A stretch of DNA of 62,365 nucleotides from an uncultured Dehalococcoidia bacterium (GTDB lineage: Bacteria; Chloroflexota; Dehalococcoidia; Lucifugimonadales; Lucifugimonadaceae): positions 1 to 62,365 of the forward strand of contig CAJXEJ010000009.1 of the NCBI GenBank assembly GCA_913052475.1, in the 5' to 3' direction. The position numbers and the translations under genes were made by a program. Shown here piece after piece: positions 16,711 to 25,793 of this stretch. A model generated the notes under the pieces. That model did no database searches, was not told the DNA's origin, and saw only the letters and a list, made by a program, of their open reading frames with translations. Within the stretch, counting starts at the first letter, position 1, and each line of letters starts with the position of its first letter.

Positions 16711-17808
16711 CTAAATCGAATAATCTACGTTTAGAGTGTCGGCCATTTTCTTGAAGTAGTTGACGGTGTGGCGGGGGAGCGAGACGCCTTCTTTGGTTCG
16801 TTTTGCGACGTATCTGGCGTCGGGGTAGCCGGGGTAGAGGACTTCAGCGTCGGCGTTGGGGGCTTGTTCTTGCGCACGGAAGGCCCGGAGCATGTCGTCC
16901 ATGTCTAACTTGAACTCGTCGGCGGGTCGAAATCCATCGATTCGAGTCGCTTGGAAGTAGTGACAGAAGCGTCCGCCCTTCGGGTTATCCATCATCATTC
17001 CAGAAAGTTTTTCACCGGGAAGAACACCGCTAAGCACATCGGCCATGATGCCGATTCCTGTGCCTTTGTGCGCTCCGGTGTCGTACTTACCACCAAGAGG
17101 CGGCTGGCCGATAGCTTCGCTGCGTTTTGAAATGTCGGTTACGGGTTCGCCGTCGGCGTTTTGCGCCCATCCCTCGGGAATATCAACACCAAAAGCCTGA
17201 GCGATCGAAACCTTGCCGTACGAGGTCATCGATGAAGCCATATCGATAACAAACGGTGGCTCCTCGCCAGCTGGTGCAGCAAATGCCATCGGATTCGTAC
17301 CCATCCACGGGTAGCGAGCATTCATCGGGATGATTACTCGTCCGCCGCCCGACGACATCGAGTAGCCGATCATGTCGTGCTTTAGGGCGAGTCGAGCGTA
17401 GTAACCGGCGGCTCCGTAGTGGGACGAGTTTTTTACCGCCACCGACGCCATACCTATGATCTTCGCCTTCTCGATAGCCAGTTCCATCGCCTTCACACTG
17501 GCAATCATCCCCATGCCTTGGTCGGCATCGATCACGGCAGTTCCGGGCGTTTGGTAGGTGACTTGCACGTTGGGTGTTGGGTTTATGTAGCCGTTGAGCA
17601 GACCTGTGAGATAGTGGAGGTCGAGGTTGTAGCAAACGCCATGCGTGTCGATACCGTTCATATCGGCATCGACCAGAACTTCAGCGCAAAGACGAGCTTC
17701 GTCGGCAGGCATTCCAGCGGCTGTGAACAGGCTCGTGATGAACTCGGTCAGGGGTTCTTGCTGGACGTATGTTGGGTCTGGGACGTTCTTTAGCTTTTCG
17801 AGGACCAT
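16711..17808 (-). CDS. Malate/L-lactate dehydrogenase (Ldh_2) family oxidoreductase
   Basis: NAD(P)-dependent dehydrogenase of the type-2 malate/L-lactate/ureidoglycolate/sulfolactate family, unrelated to classical LDH. The 365 residues include DADMNGIDTHGV (50-60, substrate and catalytic His), VAVKNSSHYGAAGYYAR (cofactor loop), GTNPMAFAAP, FVIDMASSMTSYGKV and GGKYDTGAHKGTGIGIMAD (usual family text is GG.KG..L). The members split by substrate (malate, sulfolactate, ureidoglycolate, 2-keto-gluconate). The residues here do not let me choose. Monocistronic on the minus strand, divergent from an FAD oxidoreductase gene. Confidence 0.9.
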   Translation of the reverse strand: MVLEKLKNVPDPTYVQQEPLTEFITSLFTAAGMPADEARLCAEVLVDADMNGIDTHGVCYNLDLHYLTGLLNGYINPTPNVQVTYQTPGTAVIDADQGMGMIASVKAMELAIEKAKIIGMASVAVKNSSHYGAAGYYARLALKHDMIGYSMSSGGGRVIIPMNARYPWMGTNPMAFAAPAGEEPPFVIDMASSMTSYGKVSIAQAFGVDIPEGWAQNADGEPVTDISKRSEAIGQPPLGGKYDTGAHKGTGIGIMADVLSGVLPGEKLSGMMMDNPKGGRFCHYFQATRIDGFRPADEFKLDMDDMLRAFRAQEQAPNADAEVLYPGYPDARYVAKRTKEGVSLPRHTVNYFKKMADTLNVDYSI

Positions 17809-18009
17809 CGATGGTATCTGGACTTTCTGCGCCTGTTTTTGGCTGCTAACGACTACTGCTTGCGATGGAGCGAATATTACCCGCCTGCGATTGCTTTGGT
17901 GCTCAAAGTGCCCCTGTTGTCGCGCGGTTTCTTATGTCAAAGTAGTGCGCAACATACACGCTGCACTTGAACAGCTTGAAAAAGCCGTTACTTCAGGAGA
18001 TTCGAATCG

Positions 18010-19194
18010 ATGGCAGACACAGCAGATATCGTCGTTGTTGGCGGTGGCGTTCACGGTGCTTCGACGGCGTGGCATCTGGCGAAACGTGGCGCAGGCAAGA
18101 TCGTTCTCATCGAGAAGGACGGTATCGCTTCGGGTGCGTCGGGGTGGTCGAGTGCGATTGTGCGATTGCATTACACGTTGGAATCGCTCGTGAAGATAAC
18201 GATGTACGGTCGCGAGATGTTCGGGAACTGGGGCGATACTGTCGGGATTGGCGAGAGCGGTTTTCGGCAGGTCGGCTTCTTGCTATTGTTTCCTGAAAAC
18301 GAGGTTGAGCACGCCAGCGAAGTTATTGCGATGCAGCAGGGACTGGGCATCGATGCAAGGATGCTAACAAACGCCGAGATAGCCGATATTGAGCCCAGGG
18401 TGGCTCGCGATGACGTGGTGGCTGGAGCGTGGGAGCCGAACTCAGGGCATGCTGACGGATCGACAGTTGCGAATTCGTTCATTGCTGCCGCTCGGGATCT
18501 TGGAGTGGATGTTCGTATCGGCCACGAGGTGTTTGGGGTAACTACTGACGGCGGCAAGGCGACGGGCGTGAAAACTTCCGAGGGTGATATCTATGCCGGA
18601 ACGGTTGTTTTGGAAACGGGTTTTCGAACGAGTGCGCTTCTTGCTGAGCATGGTGTGGAATTGCCGATTACGCCCGTTCGTCATGCAATCGCTGTCGTCG
18701 AACGAACGCCCGATTTCGGGGGGATTCATCCGGTTGTTTCGGATCGGATAGTTCAGGCGTACTACCGACCTGAGGCGGATTCGCTGACGCTACTGGGTGA
18801 GCACGATCCGTTGGAGGGTAAGGTCGATCCTGATGTCGAAGATATCAAGACGCCCGACCTCGATGAGCAGGTGCGACTTGTTGAGCGCTATGCAGCTCGG
18901 TTTCCTGGACAGGAAGCGGCATCGATCACCCGGGGCTACACGGGTGTTTACGACTGCACGCCAGACTTCCAACCGGCGTTCGGTAGCGTGAAGGCCGTGG
19001 ATGGACTGTTCATGGCCGCGGGATTCAGCGGGCATGGGTTCAAGCTAAGTCCGGGTATTGGCAAGATCATGAGCGATCTTGTGATGGACGGATCGACCGA
19101 TATGATCGATATCCATCCGTTCCGAGTAGAGCGATTTGCCGAAGGCGATCCGTTGACCGCAGGAGAGGGCTACGACAACCGTTCGTTGGCGTAG
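18010..19194 (+). CDS. FAD-dependent oxidoreductase, DAO (D-amino acid/sarcosine oxidase-like) family
   Basis: Flavoprotein of 394 residues with the N-terminal dinucleotide fold VVVGGGVHGASTAWHLAKRG, the second FAD segment LIEKDGIASGASGWSSAIVR and C-terminal FMAAGFSGHGFKLSPGIGK, the signature of the DAO superfamily (sarcosine oxidase, glycine oxidase, dimethylglycine oxidase relatives). It should oxidise a C-N bond of a secondary amine or amino acid; the exact substrate is not readable. Starts at ATG 18010 with CAGGAG 11 bases upstream. Confidence 0.9.
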   Translation: MADTADIVVVGGGVHGASTAWHLAKRGAGKIVLIEKDGIASGASGWSSAIVRLHYTLESLVKITMYGREMFGNWGDTVGIGESGFRQVGFLLLFPENEVEHASEVIAMQQGLGIDARMLTNAEIADIEPRVARDDVVAGAWEPNSGHADGSTVANSFIAAARDLGVDVRIGHEVFGVTTDGGKATGVKTSEGDIYAGTVVLETGFRTSALLAEHGVELPITPVRHAIAVVERTPDFGGIHPVVSDRIVQAYYRPEADSLTLLGEHDPLEGKVDPDVEDIKTPDLDEQVRLVERYAARFPGQEAASITRGYTGVYDCTPDFQPAFGSVKAVDGLFMAAGFSGHGFKLSPGIGKIMSDLVMDGSTDMIDIHPFRVERFAEGDPLTAGEGYDNRSLA

Positions 19195-19373
19195 GTGCAA
19201 CTGGCACGTTCCAGTATTGCTGGCAACGTTTGCCCATCTCTCTCAATGAAGGTTGTTTTAGTAGCAGTCTCTGAAATTGCTGCATTGTGCATTCGAACAC
19301 CTTACCGGTCCTGAATAAAGATTTAAAAATGCGACTAGTACGCAGCGATCTTGCCTAGGTTGATCGGTGTCAT

Positions 19374-19416
19374 CCAGCCCTGTGATTCTGAACTTGTTTC
19401 AGAATCACAGGGCTGG
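19374..19416. repeat. Perfect 17-bp inverted repeat, intergenic hairpin
   Basis: Arms 19374-19390 and 19400-19416 are exact complements (CCAGCCCTGTGATTCTG) around a 9-nt loop AACTTGTTT. The inner part (ATTCTGAACTTGTTTCAGAAT) resembles the element at 20240. It sits between the 3' ends of two convergent genes and may end transcription from both, although no T run follows. Confidence 0.8.
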
Positions 19417-19437
19417 GTGAGGGGGCCGGACGTTGAC

Positions 19438-20178
19438 TTAGCTGAATAACGGATTACCGCTGCCGAATGAGTCGATGGCGGTGCCGGTGACGGCGGAACT
19501 GGCGTCGGAGGCGAGGAAAAGAGCTACTTCGGCGATTTCTGCAGGGTCCATGAGTTTCGGATTTTCGGAGCGGCCAACTGTGTTGAATATTTCTCGAAAT
19601 CCTTCGGTATCGGTTCCGCCAGGGCAGATTGCGTTGACGTTGATACCGTGTTCGTGAACTTCGGCTGCAAGCGATTCGGTGAAGCTGATGAGACCGGCCT
19701 TTGTCACACGGTAGGCGCTTCTTCCGGCACCGCCCTTTCGGCCGCCGATCGAGGAAATATTGATGATCTTGCCGTAGCCGCGTTCGATCATCCCGGGGAG
19801 CAGTTTTTGGGTGATGAGGAAGCTACCGGTGAGGTTGACGTTAAGAATTTCTCGCCACAGATCGGATTCGAGGTCTTTGACCTGGATTCGTGGCTGGATT
19901 ATCCCGGCGTTGTTGACGAGGATATCGACTCCCCCAAATTCTTTTACCGCGGAATTGGCGAGATCAGCGATGTCGGATTCGATCCCTAAATCCGCAGTCA
20001 CACCGATGGCATTGCTGCCTCGCGTACTGATCGTCGCCGTAACTTCGAAGATCTCGGCCTGATTTCTGCCCGTAGCGACAACGTTTGCGCCTGCTTCGCC
20101 AAACGCAAGGGCGATAGCTTTACCGATGCCCTTGGAGGCGCCGGTTACGAGTGCGGTTTTTCCTTTGAGTGATGTCAT
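19438..20178 (-). CDS. SDR-family oxidoreductase
   Basis: Classical short-chain dehydrogenase, 246 residues: cofactor loop VTGASKGIGKAIA (13-25), NNAG (ILVNNAGIIQP), catalytic Ser in INISSIGGRKGG and the YRVTK pair, then NAICPGGTDTEGF. Closest in style to gluconate 5-dehydrogenase or 3-oxoacyl-ACP reductase-type SDRs; no specific assignment. Ends close to the 17-bp hairpin and is convergent with the FAD oxidoreductase gene. Confidence 0.9.
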   Translation of the reverse strand: MTSLKGKTALVTGASKGIGKAIALAFGEAGANVVATGRNQAEIFEVTATISTRGSNAIGVTADLGIESDIADLANSAVKEFGGVDILVNNAGIIQPRIQVKDLESDLWREILNVNLTGSFLITQKLLPGMIERGYGKIINISSIGGRKGGAGRSAYRVTKAGLISFTESLAAEVHEHGINVNAICPGGTDTEGFREIFNTVGRSENPKLMDPAEIAEVALFLASDASSAVTGTAIDSFGSGNPLFS

Positions 20179-20239
20179 GGGTGGGATGGTACTCGGTTGA
20201 AAGCAGTTGGGTGCGCGCGGATCGCTTGAACGCCCGATA

Positions 20240-20354
20240 CCGTCATTCTGAAGTTGACTCAGAATCTCTGGAGGGTGGTGGATGCGCGGCGATGTGGGCT
20301 GGATTGTGATTAGGTATCACAAGGTATAGATACTGAATCAAATTCAGAGTGACA
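20240..20354. repeat. Two dispersed palindromic repeats upstream of the epimerase gene
   Basis: At 20240-20267 the element CGTCATTCTGA-AGTTGAC-TCAGAATC forms an inverted repeat. At 20329-20354 a 26-bp copy of the GATACTGAATCAAATTCAG family follows. Both occupy the gap between the divergent SDR and epimerase genes. Confidence 0.7.
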
Positions 20355-20428
20355 ATTGAATGTTTTCGCCTTGCAAGACACATGAGGTTTCTATCCAAGT
20401 TCATACTGGGTGGCATAAATTTTTCAGT

Positions 20429-20446
20429 CGACGTCCTGAGACGTCG
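20429..20446. promoter_or_regulatory. Perfect CGACGTC palindrome in the epimerase gene leader
   Basis: CGACGTC-CTGA-GACGTCG, 7-bp arms and 4-nt centre, lies 20 nt before the start codon and just before the strong ribosome site AAGGAG (20455-20460). It could be an operator or a leader hairpin; no regulator is identified. Confidence 0.45.
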
Positions 20447-20466
20447 CGACCAACAAGGAGATACGA

Positions 20467-21396
20467 ATGGGAGAGAAGGTAGTCGTTACAGGTGGATCGG
20501 GCAGGGCGGGCGAGTACATCATTGCTGAACTGACTGCGAACGGATATGAAGTTTCTAACGCCGATTCGGTGCCACCACGACCCGGCTCACCTTCCAATGC
20601 CGCACAGTGGTGGGACATTGATGTAACCGACTATGGTGAAATGTTGAACGCCCTTACCGGTGCCGATGCAGTCATTCACATGGCCGCCATTCCGGCTCCG
20701 AACAAAGACCCCGAGCACAAGGTGTTTCGCATTAACATGATGGCGAACTGGAACGTGCTCGAAGCTGCCGAGGTTCATGGCATCGGTCGTATTTGTATGG
20801 CATCTTCGGTTAATGCTGTGGGTGCTGGTTGGGGACAAAAGCTCTACACACCGGAGTACTATCCGGTTAACGAGAATCACCCGACTCGAGTTGAAGATGC
20901 GTACTCGCAGTCGAAATGGTTGGGCGAGCAGATGGGAGATGCGTTTGTTCGACGTCGTCCCGGCGAGGTTCAGATCGCAAACATGCGATTCCATGCTCTG
21001 TGGGACCCAGAACATGCCAAGTCACATCTTGAGTTGGGTGACAAAACCAACTTGGGCGGCCGTAATCCGATGGGATTCTGGAGCTGGGTTGGTCGACACG
21101 ACGCTGCACGGGCTTGTCGACTGGCTATCGAAAAAGACTTCGGCGGTCACGAGGCGTTCTTCATCAACGCCACCGACACAACGCTCGAAATTCCGACGAT
21201 GGACGCTATCGAGGCGGTTCACCCTGGTGTGGAGATACGCGAGCCGCTTCCGGGCTTCAAGAGTCTGCTGTCAGTGACTAAGGCCGAGGAGCTTCTCGAT
21301 TGGATACCGATTGAGTCGTGGCGAGAAGGAACTGTACGAGAACCTGAGCCCACAGATGCCCGACCAGCCGAATACAAGGCACAGTGGACGCGTTAA
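20467..21396 (+). CDS. NAD-dependent epimerase/dehydratase family protein (extended SDR)
   Basis: Extended SDR of 309 residues that should act on a nucleotide sugar or uronic acid. It has VVVTGGSGRAGEYI (cofactor loop), the VIHMAAIP segment, the catalytic Ser region CMASSVNAVGAG and YSQSK (Tyr and Lys). Late HDAARACRLAIEK and ATDTTLEIPT are typical of the epimerase C-terminal half. The style, with a short product-release region, resembles uronate dehydrogenase/UDP-glucose epimerase-like members. AAGGAG six bases before the ATG is the best ribosome site seen in this part, which suggests good expression. Confidence 0.9.
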   Translation: MGEKVVVTGGSGRAGEYIIAELTANGYEVSNADSVPPRPGSPSNAAQWWDIDVTDYGEMLNALTGADAVIHMAAIPAPNKDPEHKVFRINMMANWNVLEAAEVHGIGRICMASSVNAVGAGWGQKLYTPEYYPVNENHPTRVEDAYSQSKWLGEQMGDAFVRRRPGEVQIANMRFHALWDPEHAKSHLELGDKTNLGGRNPMGFWSWVGRHDAARACRLAIEKDFGGHEAFFINATDTTLEIPTMDAIEAVHPGVEIREPLPGFKSLLSVTKAEELLDWIPIESWREGTVREPEPTDARPAEYKAQWTR

Positions 21397-21444
21397 TTTC
21401 AAGTTCAGTATAACAACGGAAGCGGGCTACACAGGAAGGCGTAA

Positions 21445-22209
21445 CTAGGTAGTTACACCGCCGTCGACGGGGATTGCCTGGCCGGTGATGTAGCTGGCGG
21501 CGTCGGAGCATAGGAAAGCTACGACCTGTCCGACTTCTTCGGGCGCACCGTAGCGGTTCATAGGTACCCACGATTCCATCTTGGCGCGTGTTTCGGGATC
21601 GCCGCCACGGTCGAGACCATGCATCATCGTTGTGTCGATCACGCCGGGGCAGATGGCGTTTACTCGAATGCCTTTGCGGGCGTAGTCTCGAGCTGCAGCT
21701 TGCATGAGACCGATAACGCCGTGCTTGCTTGCTGTGTAAGCAGACTGTCGACCTGTCCCACCTCGGAGTCCCATGTAGGAAGAATCGTTGACGATCGCCC
21801 CTCCGCCGTTTTCGAGCATGTGGGCGATCTCGTACTTCATGCTCATGAACGTGCCTTTGAGGTTGACGTTGATGATGCTGTCGAAATCGTTGTCTTTGAC
21901 CTCATGGAGGTGAGAACTTGGTTCGAGAATTCCGGCGTTGTTGAACGCGGCATTGAGTCCGCCGAAAGTTGAAACCGCGTGTTGAACCGCTCGTTCTACC
22001 TGTGAGGCGACTGATACATCGGTGACGACGTGTGTCGCAGTGCCACCAGCCGATTTAATCTGTTCAACGGTTTCGGCGAGTTCGCTTTCACGTCGGGCTG
22101 CAGCAACGATCTTCGCACCGTGTGCCGCCATAACCTTCGCGGTTTCACGGCCGATTCCGGAGCTGGCTCCGGTGACCAGTACGATTTTGTTTTCGAGAAG
22201 GGCAGGCAT
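21445..22209 (-). CDS. SDR-family oxidoreductase
   Basis: Short-chain dehydrogenase of 254 residues: [13 protein letters not shown] (13-25), NNAG ([10 protein letters not shown]), catalytic Ser-Ser in [17 protein letters not shown], and [13 protein letters not shown] followed by the usual [21 protein letters not shown] end. It belongs to the cofactor-binding-only subset of family C SDRs with a full active site. Convergent with the epimerase gene. Substrate unknown. Confidence 0.92.
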   Translation of the reverse strand: MPALLENKIVLVTGASSGIGRETAKVMAAHGAKIVAAARRESELAETVEQIKSAGGTATHVVTDVSVASQVERAVQHAVSTFGGLNAAFNNAGILEPSSHLHEVKDNDFDSIINVNLKGTFMSMKYEIAHMLENGGGAIVNDSSYMGLRGGTGRQSAYTASKHGVIGLMQAAARDYARKGIRVNAICPGVIDTTMMHGLDRGGDPETRAKMESWVPMNRYGAPEEVGQVVAFLCSDAASYITGQAIPVDGGVTT

Positions 22210-22311
22210 TCAGTAAGTACCTTTTTATTGTTACTTGCGCGGGTAGCTCGGGGCGTGTGTAGCACGTAGCATACGTCCTCGGGCAAATCAGATGCCCGTA
22301 TTTGTATTCCG

Positions 22312-23556
22312 ATGCCCATCGAACTACGACCCGTTACAGACAGCAATTTCGTTGAATGGTGCAAAGCCGTTCGCCACGGATTTGGCATTCACGTGCATCC
22401 GGACGACATTACGCGTCTGCGAAAAGATCGGATCGAACTGGAAAGATTGATTGCAGCGGTCGATACAAAATCAGAGCGAATCGGTGGTACCGGTGGTGCC
22501 GATTCATACTCACTGACGGTTCCCGGTGGTGCAACGGTTCCGTTCACGGGTGTTGCGTATATGACGACCTCCGTTACTCATCGTCGGCAGGGCGTTTTTT
22601 CGTCGATGATGGCGCAGATTCACGACACAGCGATTGAGCGGGGTGACGAGATAAGCGGACTCTGGGCAACGCAGTCGGATCTTTACGGTCGTTTCGATTA
22701 CGGGCTGGCGATCAATTCTTACGATTGGGAAATCGATCCCAGCTACGGTGCGTTTACGCATTCGCCGATATCTGATGATGACGAGTCGGACGCACATGTC
22801 TACTTTGTCGATGCTGATGAAGCGGCGGGAATTCTGCCCGGTATTTACGAGCAGATGCGAACGCAGACTATCGGCACGGTTGAGCGTAATTCGGGCCGGT
22901 GGCGCTACGAACTGTTTGATGAGGAACGCGTCCGTGGCGGTTTGAGCGCGCGGTTCTTTGCCATCTGCGAAGAAGGTGGTGAGCAGACCGGATACGTTAG
23001 CTACCGGATGGATCGCAAAGTCGTAAGCCCAGACATGGTCACGCTCGATGTAATAGAGCAAATATCCCTGACGGATACGGCTCATGCTGCGATGTGGCGT
23101 TTTCTGTTGAACTTCGAGCTGGTCGGCAAGATTACGGCGCACAACCGTCCTTTGGATGATCCGCTTTGGTGGATGCTGTCAGATCCACGTCGTTTGAATC
23201 GCAGCATGCATGACGCTTTGTGGATTCGACTGCTCGATATTCCGAAGGCACTCGAAGCGCGTACCTACAACGCTGATGGTCGCTTGAAGATCGGACTGGT
23301 ATCTGAGGTGCAACCTGAAATTGCGGGTACATACGTGCTCGATATCGACGATTCGCAAGCTTTAGTGAAAAAGACGACTGACAAACCCGATATCGTCATG
23401 ACTCCTGCAGATCTATCGGCGATTTATCTCGGCGGAGTTACGCCGGGACCGCTCGTAGAGGCGGGTCGTATCGACGCGATTACAAGCGGATCGTTGGCAA
23501 AGCTTCATGGCATGTTTTCGACCGATTCCGCACCGTGGTGTCCGCACTACTTCTAG
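22312..23556 (+). CDS. Eis-like GNAT N-acetyltransferase (first of a tandem pair)
   Basis: Acetyl-CoA-dependent acetyltransferase of the Eis type, 414 residues: an N-terminal GNAT fold with the acetyl-CoA loop THRRQGVFSSMM (89-100) and the conserved SDLYGRFDYGLA stretch, a second GNAT-like domain, and an SCP2-like C-terminal domain ending in PWCPHYF. In the Mycobacterium protein the free C-terminal carboxylate of Phe is a catalytic base; this protein also ends in Phe. Known family members acetylate aminoglycosides and other polyamines, but the natural substrates are unclear. A paralogue follows 24 nt downstream. Confidence 0.88.
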   Translation: MPIELRPVTDSNFVEWCKAVRHGFGIHVHPDDITRLRKDRIELERLIAAVDTKSERIGGTGGADSYSLTVPGGATVPFTGVAYMTTSVTHRRQGVFSSMMAQIHDTAIERGDEISGLWATQSDLYGRFDYGLAINSYDWEIDPSYGAFTHSPISDDDESDAHVYFVDADEAAGILPGIYEQMRTQTIGTVERNSGRWRYELFDEERVRGGLSARFFAICEEGGEQTGYVSYRMDRKVVSPDMVTLDVIEQISLTDTAHAAMWRFLLNFELVGKITAHNRPLDDPLWWMLSDPRRLNRSMHDALWIRLLDIPKALEARTYNADGRLKIGLVSEVQPEIAGTYVLDIDDSQALVKKTTDKPDIVMTPADLSAIYLGGVTPGPLVEAGRIDAITSGSLAKLHGMFSTDSAPWCPHYF

Positions 23557-23580
23557 GCTTCAGGATTCAGCGACCAAACC

Positions 23581-24810
23581 ATGACTATCGAATACCGACA
23601 AATTACCGCCGCTGAGCGCAGACGCTTTGGTGTGGTTATTGAGCGAGGGTTTGGTGGGTACTATGAGCCGAGTGCGGAGAAGTACCGGCTCGATCGACAA
23701 ACACTGACTCCCGAGATGAGTATGTGTGCCTTCGACGGAGATGAAATCGTTGGGACAACGGGTGCTCATCCGTTCGAATCGGCAGTTCCGGGTGGTGCGA
23801 TCATCAAAAACGCTGGTGTAACAGCCGTGACAGTTTCTGGGACTCATCGTCGGCAGGGCTTGCTGAATGGGATGATGAAACGTTTGCTGCGGCAGGAGCG
23901 TGACAAAGGTCAGCCCCTCGCTTCGTTGTGGGCGTCGGAGAGCATTATTTACGGTCGGTACGGATTCGGGATGGCGATTCAGCACGAGGCGTACAAGATC
24001 GACACCCGAAAGGCCGCACTCAGGGATGTTCTAGAAATCCCAGGAAAGATTCGGTTTGTCGATACCGATGACGCGCTGAAGGTGGTGCCTGATGCGTGGG
24101 AAGCTGCGGTAAATAATCACGTTGGCATTCCGCGCAAGGATGAGGCTCACTGGAATCGCTGGGTACTGGGTCTCCGCGATCGTGGTGAGGGGGGCAAGCC
24201 GTGGCTAGTTTCTTATGAAGAGGACGGCAAGGCACTTGGCTTTGCCATGTATCTCGTTAAAGAACTGCACGTGTTTGGTGAGAAGTCCCATGGGCTAATA
24301 AATGCAGACATGGTGATTCATAGCAATACTGCCTCACACGCTGCACTCTGGAATCATCTACTAAACGTTGATCTCTACGACACTTTGAGCACCTGGCGAT
24401 CGCCTTCAGACGATAGCTTGCCGTGGATGCTAGCCGACCAGCGTCAGCTCGAACGCAAGCCGTACGACGGAGTTTGGTATCGGTTGATGGATGTTGCAGA
24501 AGCTCTTTCGACGCGCACTTATTTGACCGAGGGCAGCCTTGTGTTCGACGTTGAGGATTCGTTCATTCCGGAGTGGGGTGGTCGTTTCGAACTCGTTGGC
24601 GGTCCCGATGGTGCTCGATGTGTGCCGACGACGAAAGTTGCCGACATTACGCTACCGACTGCTTCGTTGGCGACGATCTATCTGGGTGGTGCGAAGCTTG
24701 CCGATCTCGAACGGGCAGGCCGTGTGGAAGAAAACACCGTCGGATCGATCATTGTGGCAGATGCCATGTTTGCCACGGTGAGGCAACCGTGGTGCCCGAT
24801 GATGTTCTAG
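23581..24810 (+). CDS. Eis-like GNAT N-acetyltransferase (second of a tandem pair)
   Basis: 409-residue paralogue of the preceding gene, with GTHRRQGLLNGMMK (88-101), the SIIYGRYGFGMA motif (Tyr is the usual Eis proton-shuttling position) and the C-terminal end PWCPMMF. Separated by 24 nt from its neighbour, so the two probably form an operon. The proteins are recognisably related over their full length but well diverged, so the duplication is old and the two may differ in substrate. Confidence 0.88.
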   Translation: MTIEYRQITAAERRRFGVVIERGFGGYYEPSAEKYRLDRQTLTPEMSMCAFDGDEIVGTTGAHPFESAVPGGAIIKNAGVTAVTVSGTHRRQGLLNGMMKRLLRQERDKGQPLASLWASESIIYGRYGFGMAIQHEAYKIDTRKAALRDVLEIPGKIRFVDTDDALKVVPDAWEAAVNNHVGIPRKDEAHWNRWVLGLRDRGEGGKPWLVSYEEDGKALGFAMYLVKELHVFGEKSHGLINADMVIHSNTASHAALWNHLLNVDLYDTLSTWRSPSDDSLPWMLADQRQLERKPYDGVWYRLMDVAEALSTRTYLTEGSLVFDVEDSFIPEWGGRFELVGGPDGARCVPTTKVADITLPTASLATIYLGGAKLADLERAGRVEENTVGSIIVADAMFATVRQPWCPMMF

Positions 24811-24882
24811 GTGGCATAGCCACTTTTCGCTGACTGATCCCTGCTGCGCCACTCGGTGATGCTGTTAACCGGAGACCGTGTT

Positions 24883-25245
24883 CTAGGAGAGTGCTGTCAT
24901 TTTGTGGTTTGCGGTTTCCTCAGAATCATCTCCATCGACGATTGGATTGAGCACGTTCCTGATGAATGAATCGTGGTTCATCACTGGATTGATCGTTATG
25001 GTGTTCCATCTGAAGGCACCCGACTCGAAAAACACGTCTCCAACAACGTGCGATTCTGGCGCATCGATCACGTACCAGAGCTGGTGTCCAACCGGGAACG
25101 ACCAACCATCGACTACCGTTGCATCGTGCTTTGCCGCAATCTCGCGTAACACTCGGAGCTGTTTTGCATCCATCTCTGAAGACGATCGATCCCTGGCGGC
25201 GATGCAGGTCTCGGGGCTGTGTTTTAATTCGGCCATATAAAGCAT
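24883..25245 (-). CDS. Conserved hypothetical protein, 120 aa, in operon with a wHTH regulator
   Basis: Small protein of unknown function. Text such as MLYMAELKHSPETC, AAKHDATVVDGWSFPVGHQLWYVIDAPESHVVGDVFF suggests a ferredoxin-like alpha/beta fold of the kind found in small monooxygenase or YCII-like proteins, but no catalytic residue is evident and I do not assign a family. Its first codon directly follows the regulator's stop (25246-25248), and a second ATG lies at 25233, so translation is coupled to the regulator. Confidence 0.6.
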   Translation of the reverse strand: MLYMAELKHSPETCIAARDRSSSEMDAKQLRVLREIAAKHDATVVDGWSFPVGHQLWYVIDAPESHVVGDVFFESGAFRWNTITINPVMNHDSFIRNVLNPIVDGDDSEETANHKMTALS

Positions 25246-25563
25246 TTAGTTGGTTCTTGATCCATTTCCGTGTTCGTCTTCGGTAAGCATGTCTAGTAAC
25301 TCACTCACTTTGCGATGCTGTTCAAACGGGTGGCGCAATGGAACATCGGACGTAATCGAATACCGGTTTTCTCTTCCGACTTTTTCAATAACGACGAATC
25401 CTGCTTCGGCCAATTCTTGGATAATCCTGAGAACTGCTCTCTCAGTGATTCCGACGAGGGACGAAATCTCGCGAACCCTGATATCGGCGGTCTTCGAGAT
25501 TGCATAGAGCACATGAGAGTGATTCGTGAGAAACGTCCATGTTGCCTGCTGTTCGGTCATCAT
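25246..25563 (-). CDS. Winged helix-turn-helix transcriptional regulator
   Basis: DNA-binding regulator of 105 residues with the wHTH pattern VREISSLVGITERAVLRIIQ and the wing VVIEKVGRENRYSIT, followed by a short tail with PLRHPFEQHRKVSELLDML. Proteins of this kind are common in Actinobacteria and Chloroflexota. There is no extra ligand-binding domain. The four tandem TACATGTA-like repeats 20-75 nt upstream are the obvious candidate operator, so autoregulation is likely. The gene is followed by the hypothetical 120-aa gene in one transcript. Confidence 0.85.
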   Translation of the reverse strand: MMTEQQATWTFLTNHSHVLYAISKTADIRVREISSLVGITERAVLRIIQELAEAGFVVIEKVGRENRYSITSDVPLRHPFEQHRKVSELLDMLTEDEHGNGSRTN

Positions 25564-25582
25564 TTTGTTCAGTGAAACGAAT

Positions 25583-25638
25583 TACATGTAAAAGAATACA
25601 TGAATAATAATACATGTAGATAATATCATGTGTTAAAT
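25583..25638. promoter_or_regulatory. Four tandem 14-bp repeats with TACATGTA core, probable operator array
   Basis: TACATGTA at 25583, TACATGAA at 25597, TACATGTA at 25611 and ATCATGTG at 25625 start exactly 14 nt apart, separated by A/T-rich spacers. The core ACATGT is palindromic, which suits a dimeric wHTH protein. The array lies 20 nt before the regulator's start codon (minus strand) and about 155 nt before the plus-strand gene at 25794, so it may control both. About 130 further bases to 25793 contain no supported gene, apart from a 33-codon open stretch (GTG 25654 to TAG 25753, VAIKILFDPTRHEIAK) of doubtful status. Confidence 0.65.
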
Positions 25639-25793
25639 GTTTATTAATTCGATGTGGCTATCAAGATTCTATTCGACCCGACTCGGCACGAGATTGCAAA
25701 GAAGTTTTTGGAAATATCAGACAGAAGATTTCCGTACTCGGCTGATCACAAATAGAATGCAGATATCTGGCCGTGGGGTTTTAAGGAGATCTG

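Noticed and set aside
25583-25638. CRISPR array made of the 14-bp repeats
   Set aside because: Units are contiguous, too short and have no unique spacers; no cas gene is present.
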